The position numbers and the translations under genes were made by a program. DNA of 64,000 nucleotides from Carallia brachiata (taxonomy: Eukaryota > Streptophyta > Magnoliopsida > Malpighiales > Rhizophoraceae): positions 124,001-188,000 of the forward strand of contig JADCRB010000051.1 of NCBI GenBank assembly GCA_021464245.1, written 5' to 3'. The notes under the pieces were generated by a model. That model was not told the DNA's origin and searched no databases. It saw nothing but the letters and a program-made list of their open reading frames with translations. Numbering within the stretch: the stretch's first letter is position 1; each line of letters begins with the position of its first letter. Below are positions 1-12,415 of this stretch, one piece after another.

Positions 1-3000
1 GCCCCTTTTCCCCGCTTATTTGCCTTCAATATTTCGTGTTTATGTTGCATGCAAGCTTGTATGTTTGTCCTTATGCTGTCATAATAATAGTTTGTAAGTT
101 TGCACTTTGGTGCAAAAATAACCTATAAGAGTAGTATCGTGAAGGCTAGCTGAAAAACTCTTCCCATAGAAGCATATGGGACTTATATACAAAATGACCA
201 ATATGCCTCCATACAGCATGATATCTTTGTCGTCTTCATTTAACCTCTTTTATCAGAAAGATTTACTATCTAAGAAGTGATGGTTCTAAGTAGATTTTCC
301 CCAAATTAGATCACAGTCCAGTGCTTTTGACATAAATCCTCAACAATTGGATATGAAATTCAGTATGAATACTCAAATCTAGATCAATTTTAGGAAAATA
401 CGCCTAATTACTATTCAGGTTATCACTTCAAGTGTTCTTATCCATGATATAAGAGCAAGATCTTTGTTTATTTTGACATTGACCTAACCTAAAACAAATC
501 AAAGTATGCATGGACCCCTCCCTAGAAAAAAAAAAATCTATGTGTGCCATGGAGCTAATATCTTACACTCACTAGATGTTTCTTGTGTATGTCTCATCAA
601 CAATGGTCAATTATGTATACAGCTAGCTCGAGCAAATCATTGAAGCAAAGTTTTCAAAAAAATCACCCATCTCTCTATATACGCGTACTAAGATACCTTG
701 GATTATATGATCACAACATGACCCGTGTAAGCTTAGAAGCCTAAAATTAGTTAGTTTCTATGATTTGTCGTCTTTGTCATCTTAATCATCATCATTCTCG
801 TCTTGTAGCTGTGAGACTTCTATCATTCTAGCAAATGTTGCTTATTAGTGGGTAATTTCGTTTTGTTTGGAATTAGATGACGATATATATATTGCACGTC
901 AATTCCGTTACATGTACAAAATTGCAACTCTAATTGATAATCTAACTCATTAGCCGTCTCATAGACTCAAGATAAACATTTTCATAATTGGAAAATGAGG
1001 TCGTTAGATTAATGATCTTCATTTTGTTAACCCTCCCTTGACTAAAGGAGAAGTTCTTGCTAAATTTGAGCGTTGTGGATGTCAATCCATGCATGCTTAA
1101 GCAGCAAGGAGTTGACATGAAACGAAGTCCTATAATTGATTGATTTGAAGTCCACACAAGATACCCAAACCATAAAGGCAAAAGATGTTTTCATGCGTGG
1201 ACACTTCAATTTGTAACGGGAATTGATAGAGTGTGTCATTGTCCTATCTCATCCTGTTTTCACCATTTGTTTATGGACAATTAGCTGCTAATCATTATAG
1301 TTGGATCTTTAGCTTTCTATATGCACCAACATGTCAGTTTAGCAGTTAGTAGGTTGACTCTGGATAGGCCTAATCTGTTAATGAGTAGGAATTCAAATTT
1401 CAGAATTGACATTTATTAGGTGGAGAGAGAACACAAGTTACAAATTAATCTCTAAGCCACTATTTTTAGTTACCAATTAGTTTTCTGTATGTCCCTACAG
1501 GCTCTCTCTTGGTTGAAAACAAACATACTCATGATTGATTTTTTGTTTTAATGTATAAAGTATGCATATACCTTGTTTGATGATTTAACAATCACCTAGC
1601 CTCATAAAAATATATGTAGATGACTTGTGGCATGGATTAGAATATATATTATACTTTTTTTTTTTGGTTATCATTTTTGTGCAACAAATCTGGTCAAAAA
1701 ATATATATATATATGCAACAAATATATATCTCTCCAGCTCTTGCAAGTGGAGAACTAAAGCTAAACGTATTGGGTCTACAACCACAATATTAACCCCTCA
1801 TATGCCTCAAAAGGGTGTTTGAGATTTTAGTTAATATGTAGACCTCATTTTCCCAAAAATTGGCCACCAGAAAAATGTATAAACCATTTTCTTAGATTTC
1901 TAAAGATAGTACTAAATGGATTTAACAATTAACGCTGCAACAAGTAGTGGAATGCCGAAGGTTGTCGACTCGATCAAACACGCCTTTGCAAATTGCAAAG
2001 CTTTTTGTTAGAACTTGAACATAAAGAAACAAATAAGGTGGGCTTGGTTCGGTAACTTGGTTGCGCATTATAATCTTAAAACAGATGAAGCAGCCCCAAA
2101 CAAAACAAAACAGAACAAAACAAAAGGGATGATGAGGTTGTTACGATTGTTACAGTTACGGGTTTCACGGTTTAAGTTGTAACGTCTAAGAATCTTTCAA
2201 TTCCTTCCCTCTGCCAGAAATTTCGTTGTTGGGGAAAATTGGCTGCGGCTGCTTGTCCTTATCTAATGTCGTCGTCACTTGCCAGTTGCCATCATCCTGG
2301 CCATATGTTTCTATTGTGAACTAACTAGTTGTAGAGTAGCCGGACAGGCACCTCACAAATTGAGTAGTCTGAGTAATTTTATATATATATATAAATAATA
2401 AATCTTTATATTTGATATGTCAAATATGACGATTATAAACATAATATCAATTTAAAAAATAATAATAATAATAAAGAAATGATGGAATCCATGGATTCTA
2501 TCATTCAAGTTTCTTCCTTTCTCTCCTCAATGTGAACCTCAGTCTCCGACCCTAAATTCTTTCCAGCTATCAATTTTGTTATTTTTAATGATCTTCATAT
2601 AATTTTACTTTTTTTTTTTTTTCAGTGGATTGGTTCTTACTAGAACTTCCCTCGTCGATTTTTTTTCTTAAAAATACAAAAAAGAGGGGTCAACGTATTT
2701 TGATATTTCTCTTCCACTTTCATTGTAACGCCGAAAAAAAAAAAAGGATTATTCCTTGATGAATAGTTGAAGCAAATTCACCTAAGAGAAAAATGGATTA
2801 TGGGAGTATGATTTGGACTGTTGACTGGGTCGTGAATATATATGCCTTTATCTGCATAGTTCATAATCACATGAGAACATTTCAGGAGATCAGCCAACGA
2901 TATTCATATATATGTATTTCTATTTCCATAATAAGGTAATTTTGACATCATGGTAGCTCACAAATTTGTATGATGTCTCATTATGTGCACTAAATCACAG

Positions 3001-3400
3001 TTTTGATCGAAGAAAATATATCAAGAGGATTTCATCATGAGAGCAAGAATACGTATTTTTGAGAAAAAATTTTAGAGTAAACTTTTGATTTACAAAATTG
3101 TAATGTAAACTAGCTTACTAGGTAAAATTTCTTAAGGTTGTTACTAGTTTTATGTATTTCTAGAGACCCTAGAATCCTTCCTACACTTATGTGAGATGGC
3201 TTATGGTAAGCAAGACCTCTTATTATTATTATTATGTAAACGCAATAAAAAAAATTTATTTTTTATTTATTAAAAAATTTATTAAATTATAAATTATATA
3301 ATGAATTTATTTTTTTTATATATCTCTTAAGATTATTAAAATAAAAATTTAAATTTTAAATACGTAAATTTATTAGCCTGTTCGGCTATCCAAGAACTTA
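1..3400. other. Intergenic, AT-rich, no gene recognised
   Basis: I see no open frame with recognisable protein similarity on either strand. The stretch has homopolymer runs, an AT dinucleotide tract near 2379-2396 and small A/T-rich repeats. Nothing identifies where a neighbouring upstream gene would end. Confidence 0.5.
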
Positions 3401-3404
3401 TTTA

Positions 3405-3602
3405 TTTATTTTTTTGGTCTAAATTGCCCAGTATCCAGTTCATTTGGCTGACTAATCTAGATTGACTCGAGTAAGACCCCGAAGGGCGGTAAAGGTCTCC
3501 CAGCAGATATTTAACGTGACTGCATTCTCATGACTCGAAATCGAGACCTCTGATTAAGTGAAGTCGAACTCTTGCCATTTGAGCCAACGCTTACTGGTCT
3601 TT
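3405..3602 (-). mobile_element. tRNA-derived SINE-like element, family 1, copy 1
   Basis: Read on the minus strand, the element starts near 3602 with a tRNA-like head that has a B-box-like GAGTTCGACTTC. It continues through a conserved body, including GGGAGACCTTTACCGCCC, and ends at an A-rich tail (T-rich on + near 3398-3418). A second, diverged copy lies on the + strand at 21543-21745 with the same order of blocks and the same A-rich end. The tRNA-like head plus A-rich tail is the layout of plant SINEs of the Au type. The family name is an inference. Confidence 0.6.
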
Positions 3603-4006
3603 TTTTATTTTTTTATTTTTTATTTATAGATGGCTCGACACTTCTTGAAAGTTACCTCCAATCAAGAAGGCCCATCACCAATAAACATGGGAAAGAGAAA
3701 GAGGAGAGGCCTCGGAGGAAGCCCACACTGAAGAACCCAACAATGCCAGAGTGGACTGGAGATTTGGGGAGTTGCAAGATCTTAACGACGGCTGTCCAAC
3801 GTTGACCTTGAAATCCATTGCAGTCAGTTCACCTGCCCCAACTTGGTAGGTCCGATGATCCTTCAACCCTATCAGATTTGGACAATTTTATAGCCGTCCG
3901 CCATTCTAACATCTCTAACTAATAACCTCCAATCTATAAATTAATAAAAAGAAAAAACAGGAAATTCAAATAAAAAAGACCAAGTAAAAAAAAAATAAAA
4001 GAATAA

Positions 4007-5102
4007 AGGTTAATTTGATATATCACGTTTTACTTTATTTTAAATTTCATTTATAATATTTTTTTGTTAAATTTAGTCCATAAAATTACGTTCGTTAGTC
4101 TAATTTGATCTTTCTGTCCATAACGCGGTTAACTCTGCTGACGTAGTATGACGAAATTTAACACGTTATCAATTTTTTCACTTCAGCATACCACGTCAAT
4201 ATCTGTTACTGACGTGACATAAGTATAAAGGCTAATTTAACCCACAATGTTTCAGTTTATTTTAAATTTCACCCATAACGTTTTTTTTTATTAAAATTGG
4301 TCCATAACGTTATATCTTTTAGTCTAATTTAATCTTTTCGTACATAACATCGTTAATTCAGTAAATATAATGCGACGGAGTATGACACATCAATAATTTT
4401 CGTCTATATTAACATGTCACGTTTGCAGTAAAATTTTAAAATCTAAACCAAACATTTATACTGAAAAGCACACTCTGTAAATTCAAACAAAATAAAAAAC
4501 TAAAATTCATAAATATATATCCACTTGAATACTTTTATTTTTTTAACAAAAAAAAATAAATTAATAAAATTTAACAAAAGTTATTGTAATCTTTATCTTT
4601 AAATTTTTTTCTTTTCTGTTGTTATCACTATTTCCTCGTCAAATTATCACCGCGGCCTCCGACCACCATTAGCATTGCCAGTACGGAGTCATCTTTTTGG
4701 AAAAAAATTAATGACATGTCAAATTTTGTCACGCTACATCAGCAAAGTTAACGACGTTATGTACGAAAAAAATTAAATTAGACTAAAAGATATAACGTTA
4801 TGAACTAATTTTAATTTTAAAAAAACGTTATGGGTGAAATTTAAAATAAACCGAAATATTGTAGGTCAAATTAGCATTTATACCTACGTCATGTCAGAAA
4901 CAGATGTTGACGTGGTATGTTGATGTGGAAAAATTGATGACGTGTCAAATTCCGTCATACCACGTCAGCAGGGTTAACAGCGTTATAAACGGAGGACTAA
5001 ATTAGACTAACGGACGTAGTATAATAGACCAAATTTAACAAAAAAAATTTTATGGATGAAATTTAAAATAAGATAAAACGTGGTGGGTCAAATTGACATT
5101 TA
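4007..5102. mobile_element. Nested foldback (long inverted-repeat) element
   Basis: About 400 bases at the left (4007-4430) reappear inverted at the right (about 4690-5102). Each arm consists of two diverged copies of a roughly 220-base unit, so the order is unit1, unit2, spacer, inverted unit2, inverted unit1. Recurrent blocks include TTTAAATTTCA, GTCTAATTTGATC and TACCACGTCA in both orientations. The element is flanked on both sides by A-rich runs containing AAAAAAAAATAAAA, which could be a target duplication or simply low complexity. There is no coding capacity. This is a Mutator-like or foldback-type non-autonomous element by structure only. Confidence 0.65.
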
Positions 5103-6095
5103 TTTTAAAAAAAAATAAAAAACGTTTAGAAACAACTTGCAGCCAGCAACCGGCACTTCCAGTCCACCACAACCAAAAAAAATTAACACAAGCATTAAAA
5201 AAAAAGAATAAGTAACTTTAAATAAATAATAAGATGTAATTAAATAATAATATATAATTATACCGTTTTAATTAATATTAAAATATATAAAAATTTATTT
5301 ATTATTAAATTTTTATAATTATTTAAATCGTACCACTTTTATTTTTATTTTATAAATTTAATCACTGAATACTTCAAGTGCCAAAATTAAACAAAAAAGA
5401 CCCAACACTATCCCACTACACCCACAACAACCAAACAAACAGAAAATAGATTGCAGATTTGACAATACTGTAAGATAAAGTGTTGTAAATAGAAGTGTTG
5501 TGAATAAAATATTATGATTAAAAATATTATTATTTAAAATTATAAATTATTTGGTAATAATTATGGAAAAACTGTAAAATAATTTAAATTTTAAATATTT
5601 AATAATTTTTTGAATTGTTAAAGTTAATTTTATCCATTTAATTTAAAATTTGTGTGGTATAATCATTGAGTTTTATCATTTTTTTCAAAAGCATATTTAA
5701 GATGTTTTTGTAAAACTATAATTTTAAAAATTATTACATTTGTAAAATTCCTTTTAGAAAAAATTACTAAATATTAAAATAATTATTTTTAATTTAAAAT
5801 ACAATTATTACACTATAACATACTTTTCACCTCAATACCCTTTCATTTGAGTTAGGTGATCCCTCCAATTGAAAAAATTGAAAGTTTGAACTATTAATTT
5901 TATATTAGTGATATATTATTTATTTCATTTGAATTAGAAACTCGCGATTAAGGGAGATCGAGTTATGCACAGTTTAATAAAAAAAATTGTAAAAACGAAA
6001 GGGAAAAGAAAAGAAAGGAAACGTAAAATTAGGAATAAAAATTTGCAGAAGAATTAAAATCGGAGAGAGAGCGGGGGGACCAGGGAGTTGTGGAA
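5103..6095. promoter_or_regulatory. Upstream region and leader of the bZIP gene
   Basis: This is the AT-rich stretch before the GBF4-like gene. The last 90 bases become purine-rich (GAAAGG and GAGAGAGCGGGG runs), as is common for plant 5' leaders. No TATA box stands out, and an in-frame GTG at 6090 lies just before the first ATG. Confidence 0.4.
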
Positions 6096-8900
6096 ATGGC
6101 GTCGTCGAAAGTGATGACGTCGTCCAACCGGAGGAATTCGGATCTTACGGTTTCATCCTCTCGATCTCGATCTCGACGCGCCTCCGCTTTTTCTTCTTCT
6201 TCTACAAATCCACCTCAGCCGCTCTCGCATTCACAGCAGCCGTCCGATCCTATCAACGGCAACAGCAATATTCATGATTTAACGCCGTCAACGCCGTCAC
6301 CTGCTACAATGACCGTCGACGGCATTTTACGTAACGTCTACGCCTTCCACACTTCCCCTGAGTCCACCCTCCTTGACGCCCAAATTACCCTAATTGACAC
6401 TTCTGTACCGCCGCCACAACCAATCGAAACCGCCGGTGACGGTGTTAGTAACGTTAATAGTAGTTCCGGTCAGGATATCGGCAGTGTAGGCGTGGCTCCT
6501 CAGCCTAGCGGGAAAACGGTGGAGGAAGTGTGGAGAGAGATTGTAGCGGGGAGGAAAGAGATGAAGGAGGAGGAGCCCGACGAGATGATGACGCTGGAGG
6601 ATTTTCTGGCGAAGGCCGGCGCGGTGGATGTTGGCGGAGGAGAAGGAGAGGAAGAGGAGGACGAGGTGAAGATGCCGCAACAGCCGGTGGGGTTGAGCGG
6701 GGGAGTCTACGCGTTTGATCCAGTGCCGCAGAGTGCCTTCCAGGTGCTGGATAAGGTCGAGGGTTCGATTGTCGGGTTTGGGAATGGAGTGGATGGGGTT
6801 GCTGAAGGAGGTGGCGGCGGAGGAGTGAGAGGGAAGAGGGGGAGAGCACCGGTGTTGGAGCCGTTGGATAAGGCGGCGGAGCAACGGCAGAAGAGGATGA
6901 TTAAGAATAGAGAGTCCGCTGCCAGGTCTAGAGAGAGGAAGCAGGTGCGCTTGTTTGTGTTTGGAATTTTTCCCTCCTTTTTTGGTTCTTTGGATTTTGG
7001 CGACATTGCGTAAAGGCAGAATTTTTTTTCTTTTTTTGTTTGGTTTTTACGTATAATTGTGGTTGGGATTTTGGGTTTTAGGCATATCAAGTGGAATTGG
7101 AATCACTGGCAGTGAGACTAGAGGAGGAGAATGAGCAACTGCTGAGAGAGAAGGTACTTCTTTCTGTTTCAATTCGAGATCTTTACAATTGCGTTATTTG
7201 TTTTCCTTTTTTTTTTTTTTTTTTTTGTCTGAAACCGTTATCGGAAGCTACTTTGGGCACAACTAATTCGGAATCGAGCTGAGAAGGACCCACAAGGAGG
7301 GCAAAGTTCTTCCAGTGCCAATTACGTTATCCGTTGCCATTATGTATTTTTTGCTCTTCTGTTTTGAGGGGTTCACATTGGTGCAATGAGGTTTACTTGA
7401 GCTTTGAGATTGAGGGATAGCGGATTCTTCTTTGTGATCAGATATTCTTTTTTAGGAAACGGCATTCTCAGTTAGACCTACACTTGCTGAAGTATGGCAT
7501 TGAATAGGGGAAACTGGAAGCGTGATACAATTATGCAGTGTTTGCTGAGTATGTTAGAAATGTGGACTATTTATGTGGTTTCGAAAGAGGTTTTGAACAA
7601 TGCCATACAAAGCTGATTTACTTCCTCAAATTGTATCAGAAATTGTGTTGGTTGTTGTTTCTTCTTCTATGTGGTGTTTTGGCCATTTTCAGCATAATTT
7701 CAATCATTTCAGCTTGGGCCTAAGGAAGTCTAAGTTGGGATTGATCATCAGTTCTTGCTATTTATCAGCAAAGCATAGAAAAAAAAATGTTGTGTTATTT
7801 AGTGTATACATCACTTTGGATTTTCATATATCATCTATTTATTAGCAAAATATAGACATAAATTTGCTTTATTACTGACTGTATTTGTCACTTTCAATTT
7901 TGATGTGCCATCAATTTAAATTGTCGGGTCTATCTTCAAACATGAAACTGGTATGATGTCTTCAGATAATTTTGATATTAAGCTCGCCCTGTCCTTAGTC
8001 TCAGTGGCCTGCAGTGGGCAAGTAATAAAGATTAATTCGCCAGAACTTTTGTGGTGGATATGTATGCTGAGCTCATTCAGCCCAAGTATGAAACGGTTCT
8101 TGATGCTCCTTGTGCCAGAAATATAAATGGCGTAAACAATAGAGAAACCACCTTACCCCTTCATTCTGTTAGTACTTAAAATCTTATATATCCACTAAAT
8201 TGGTTCTTACGTCTACCTAGGAACTCATTTATCGTGTGCTCTTCTCCTTGGATTGCATGTAACCTAGATCTATTCATTCATGAACGTACATGAAAGAGAG
8301 CGCCCTTTGTCATTTAACAAATGCTGTTTTTTGTGCAGGAAGAGAGGTCCAGGGAAAGGTTTAAGCAGGTAATGATCCTGTTCTTTTGCCAGAGTGCCCA
8401 CACCAAAATTATTCATAAAGTAAGGTTGGGATAGTGGAATAGTGAAACTTTACCCAGGCTTCAACTGTGGCTTTGATTGGAGCTGCTGTCCCTCTTCTTA
8501 ATATTTCTCAACAAGAAAGTTTGGAATCAAAGTGGCTTTGATTGGAGCTGCAGTATCTTTTATGTATGATATTTAGAAACTAAAACTGAAGGGAAAGGCT
8601 GCAGTACCTTTTATGGGTATTTGAGGGACAGTTGTGTTGGGTAATGACAGTTGCTCATTTTCTTTTAACATCTTTGACATAGTTGATTTTCTGCATTGAG
8701 ACTTTATTCGTGTATTTTAGCTAAGAGCATTGCAGCAATGAGCTAAGAGACATGGAACAGAAAGGTTCTTTCAAACTTCTAACCGCTGAATTTGTTTTAT
8801 TGTTTTCTGTCTGCCGCAGCTTATGGAGAAAGTAGTTCCTGTTGTGGAGAAGCAAAGACCACCACTTTTCCTCCGTAGAGTTCGCTCCTGGCAGTGGTAG
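6096..8900 (+). CDS. Group A bZIP transcription factor, GBF4-like
   Basis: Nuclear DNA-binding protein of the ABI5/ABF/GBF4 group, which binds G-box/ABRE (ACGTG) sites in abscisic-acid and stress responses (family knowledge). Coding exons are 6096-6944, 7082-7153, 8339-8368 and 8820-8900, all with GT-AG borders and intact phase, giving 343 residues. The first ATG is at 6096. A Ser-rich N-terminus is followed by a group A block (TVEEVWREIVAGRK, then MTLEDFLAKAGAV, about residues 145-180). An acidic and Gly-rich stretch comes next, then the basic region KRMIKNRESAARSRERKQ (266-283) with the invariant N and R of bZIP proteins. A zipper with spaced leucines runs across exons 2-4. The protein ends in a basic tail (LRRVRSWQW), like GBF4. 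Exon 3 is only 30 bases. Introns split the protein exactly after the basic region. GBF4 fits better than ABI5/ABF because the protein is short and has the block layout of GBF4. Confidence 0.93.
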
Positions 8901-11900
8901 ATTATGTATTTGACATACTAGATAGAAGAGATAATCTTATCCCTGAGCGGGAAGGAAACAAAAAGCCTGATCTTTTGAGAGATTTATTTCATTTTGAATT
9001 AGATGTTTAAACCCGACGGTTGTTTAAGACCGACTGTGGTTTCTAGTTTAAAGGGGTTGCAAACTGAATTGTGAGGGTATTTCCTTAGAGAATTTGGTCT
9101 ATGGAAGATAAATTACAAAACGCATAGTTAGTAAGCAGATGTTGTGATGCAGCCTAGTTAGTAGGCATAGTTAGACTGGTACAAATGTGTCGATGTGTTG
9201 GCAAATTGTGTCGGCTTTGACAAAATGCAGGATTGGTGATTGTTATGTATTTATAGCAAAGCTTGTTCTGCCATTTTTCTTTCTGGCTGTAAAGTGTGTG
9301 CATTCATCATATTTGAGATGGGGTCCTAAAGCAGGTACCAGAATAAAAATTTCTTGAAAGTTCTTCATTGAATTCTTAGGGAGGTGTCCTGTTTTGCCCT
9401 GTTCTCTCCTATTCGCAGTTTGTTGCATTTTGAAGGGGCCTGGAGATGTTGCTGGCAAATAATAAATATTCTTTCTTTCAAGGGATAAAAAAAAAAGAAG
9501 TGAGGGGGCAATTTCATTTGCAATTTTGGGATTAGATTGGCTAAAAAGACTTGCACAAAAAGACAAAAATATAAAGAAAATTGTAGAACAAAATCGGAAG
9601 ATCTCAACATGTGTCTAGCTAGACAGTGACTCTTGTCCAGTAGGTAGGATCGCAGGGTCATAACGTGCCCAAAATTACAAATTGGAATAATAACCAACAA
9701 GTAATAAGCCCCATAAAAAAAAAATAAGCCCCATAAGCTAAATAGACAATAAAAATGGGCCTGGAGAACTAGCAGATACCATCTATATATGATCTCTTAT
9801 GCAGAAAACGTTGGCCATGCATATAACCGTAAAAAGACTGATGCTTTGATCCCAAAAAAATAAATAAATAAAGACAGATACCGTCAGAACTTTAGTCTGT
9901 ACAATTGCTTTCAAAACTGCCGGGAGGGACTACGGAGACAAATATTTTAACGTTTTCGAGAAGTCTCTTTATCTGCTTTTCTTGAAGCACTTTTGTTCCA
10001 TTTCCTGTTGTCTTTTAGTCTTTTTCTTTGCATATTTCAGTCCTTTACTTGTTGGCAGGATTTGGGCCGCATCGTGGTTTCCAGCCAGAGGCTAGGTCTC
10101 CAGTCACCCCCTATAAAAGTAAGCTTTTCGAACATTGTGCTTGACCCCACCGGTGAACAAATTGGTAGTCAGAAATTTGTTTGGGTACCACAAATCATTT
10201 GTGTTCTAGCAGTTACGGAGTTAACATCTGATTTTGCATAATTATGTGAGTAGTTGGTGATCTTTGTTGATCTTGTATTACTATGTGAATGACTGGTGAT
10301 TTTTATTGGTTATCGAAAAGTATAAATTTTTACAAATTCAATATAATAGCCTAACTAATTATACAGTATACTTAGCATAATCTTTCATAATAAATTTGTT
10401 AATACCACTCATACTTTCTCATTTTATTCAACTAAAAGAAGAAAGGAAATTTGTTTGGGTAATCTAGAGGTAAATGCGGAGAAATGGAATTGGCATCGTT
10501 TGTTTCTGCTTAAAAACGAAAAACCAAATGGGAAGATAGTCTCACGACTCCGCAACGTCTTTCCCACAATGCCGAATCTCGTCTTCAAACTGTCTTATTT
10601 AGAAAAACCGAATGTTGGGACCCAGAATCCCTCATAAATACAGGTCAAATATTTTGTTTTTTTGGACTATGAAAGAAGATTCATAAGTATGTCGATTATC
10701 AGATTTACGGATCAAGAGCGGAGTAACTTCTGTTTGTCAATGTCTAATTCAACTACTCTCAAAAAAGTTGGTTCACCACTCGAGTACTAATAGAACTAAA
10801 CGTGACTATATCGCTAGAGATTACGACGAATACTAAGTTTAGAATTCAACGCTACACCATACTCTTTGCGTCAGTTTGGCCACCTAGCATTTGTCAAAAG
10901 AGGGCGCGGATACGAGGACTCAAACCCTAGTTCTAATGTAGAAATATGCTGATTTACAATTAATCTACTGCCTTGAATGATATACGTCAAATATTTATTT
11001 GATGCAATTACTCTAATGTTTATTACTTTTTTTTATTTGTTAACAGAATTATTTATAGAGTTTCTTCATTGCACAAATCTAATAAATAGAGGGTATATAA
11101 TCCTATCGCCTATCTGATGTATAATTTTTAAATTACGATCATATGCCAAAACTCTAAAATTATACAATTAACTATTATGATAGTGTTATGAGTAGAGCCA
11201 CAACTATTGACCAAAAAAATAAAAAAAGGTAGAGCCACAACTACTTATGCATCAACCCGTTACTTAAACAAGTGTATAAATATGCTCACTGATTCATGGG
11301 GAGTGTTGCAAGTGCCAACCATAACTTTTTCTTTCTTTGTTTGAAAAGTATCAACCAAGGCTGCCATCGTGATTATCTTGAAACTTATATAAGCGAAATT
11401 CGACATTCACGATTGTCGCTAACTATTCTATCAGTTATTGCATAAAAAAAAACGATCGATTGTAGACAAATTTCATCCGTTTATCCACATGATTTTTTTT
11501 TTTAACCATCCATCAACATGATCAGCAAATGCTTGATTTGAGTGGACATAAGATAAGAGAAAGATACCATGTTCCTGGGTTGTTTAATTAAGGGCCTCTT
11601 CCTCTCTGCTTATAGGTAAATCTTAACAGATCTTGTTTATTACCTGCAATGCATCAAAGTATGAGCATAATTACATTGAATGGATAAAACAACTAAAAGA
11701 AAGTAAACAACTTGTTTACTTGTCTCAATCCCCAAGAAAAGAAAAAAACTAGGTAGTGATAATTAGGGGAGGATTTATACAGCCAAAGGCTGCAATCTTT
11801 GTAATCACAGAAGCAATCATTTAAGAATAATAATCCCCATCATTTTCTACCAGAGCTTAGGCCCAATTACCCCTCTTATCTTATTCAATTATTCCCCTTG

Positions 11901-12415
11901 CCTCTTTGTAAAGTTTTGAGATAAAGTTTTTAACACAAATAAAATCATGCTACCTTTTCCTGTGTAAAGCGGCAAAGCGCACAATCCCCAATGTTCATGT
12001 CTGTCATCCATTCAAAGACTCTTCCCATCCAAAGCCAAACAAATCTGACACTGGAGCAGTCCACTCTCTGAACCCTCTTCAGTCCCCTCTGTACCCCTTC
12101 TCTCAAACATACACAAGTTTAGTTAGAGAAACATATTTAATAAAATATGTAAAATATATATAATTAATTTAATAAAATTTAATAATTTATTTTTTTTATA
12201 TTTAATATATTTTATACAATTTAATAATTTAAATTACTACATATCTATAATATTTTCACTTCATTCAGCATTTTCAAATACGCACACTCTTCATAAACTG
12301 ACTTTTTGTTGCTCAATATTAATGACTCAAAGGGGCCAAGGAGCATAACATAACGACGTCTAATTTTAATTTCTCTCACATTAACGTCTCAAAAAACACA
12401 GGAGCCACAGAATTG
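8901..12415. other. bZIP 3' region and intergenic DNA before the phytocyanin gene
   Basis: The first few hundred bases are probably the 3' untranslated region of the bZIP gene. From there to the next gene I find short open frames only (for example 10455-10637) with no recognisable similarity, apart from the SINE-like element at about 10690-10985. Confidence 0.5.
10690..10985 (-). mobile_element. SINE-like repeat, family 2, copy 1
   Basis: Shares a chain of diverged blocks with 58360-58565: GTACTAATAGAACTAAACGT here against GCACTAATAAAATTTAACGT there, then a CTAGAG...GACGA block. Both end with a minus-strand B-box-like GGTTTGAGTC and an A-box-like GTTTAGTA stretch. These are tRNA-promoter-like heads read on the minus strand. 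The copies are too diverged to set exact ends. Confidence 0.4.

Noticed and set aside
6390..6884. Minus-strand frames of 114-164 codons
   Set aside because: They overlap the first bZIP exon and arise from its GC-rich composition. The + strand protein is a clear family member.
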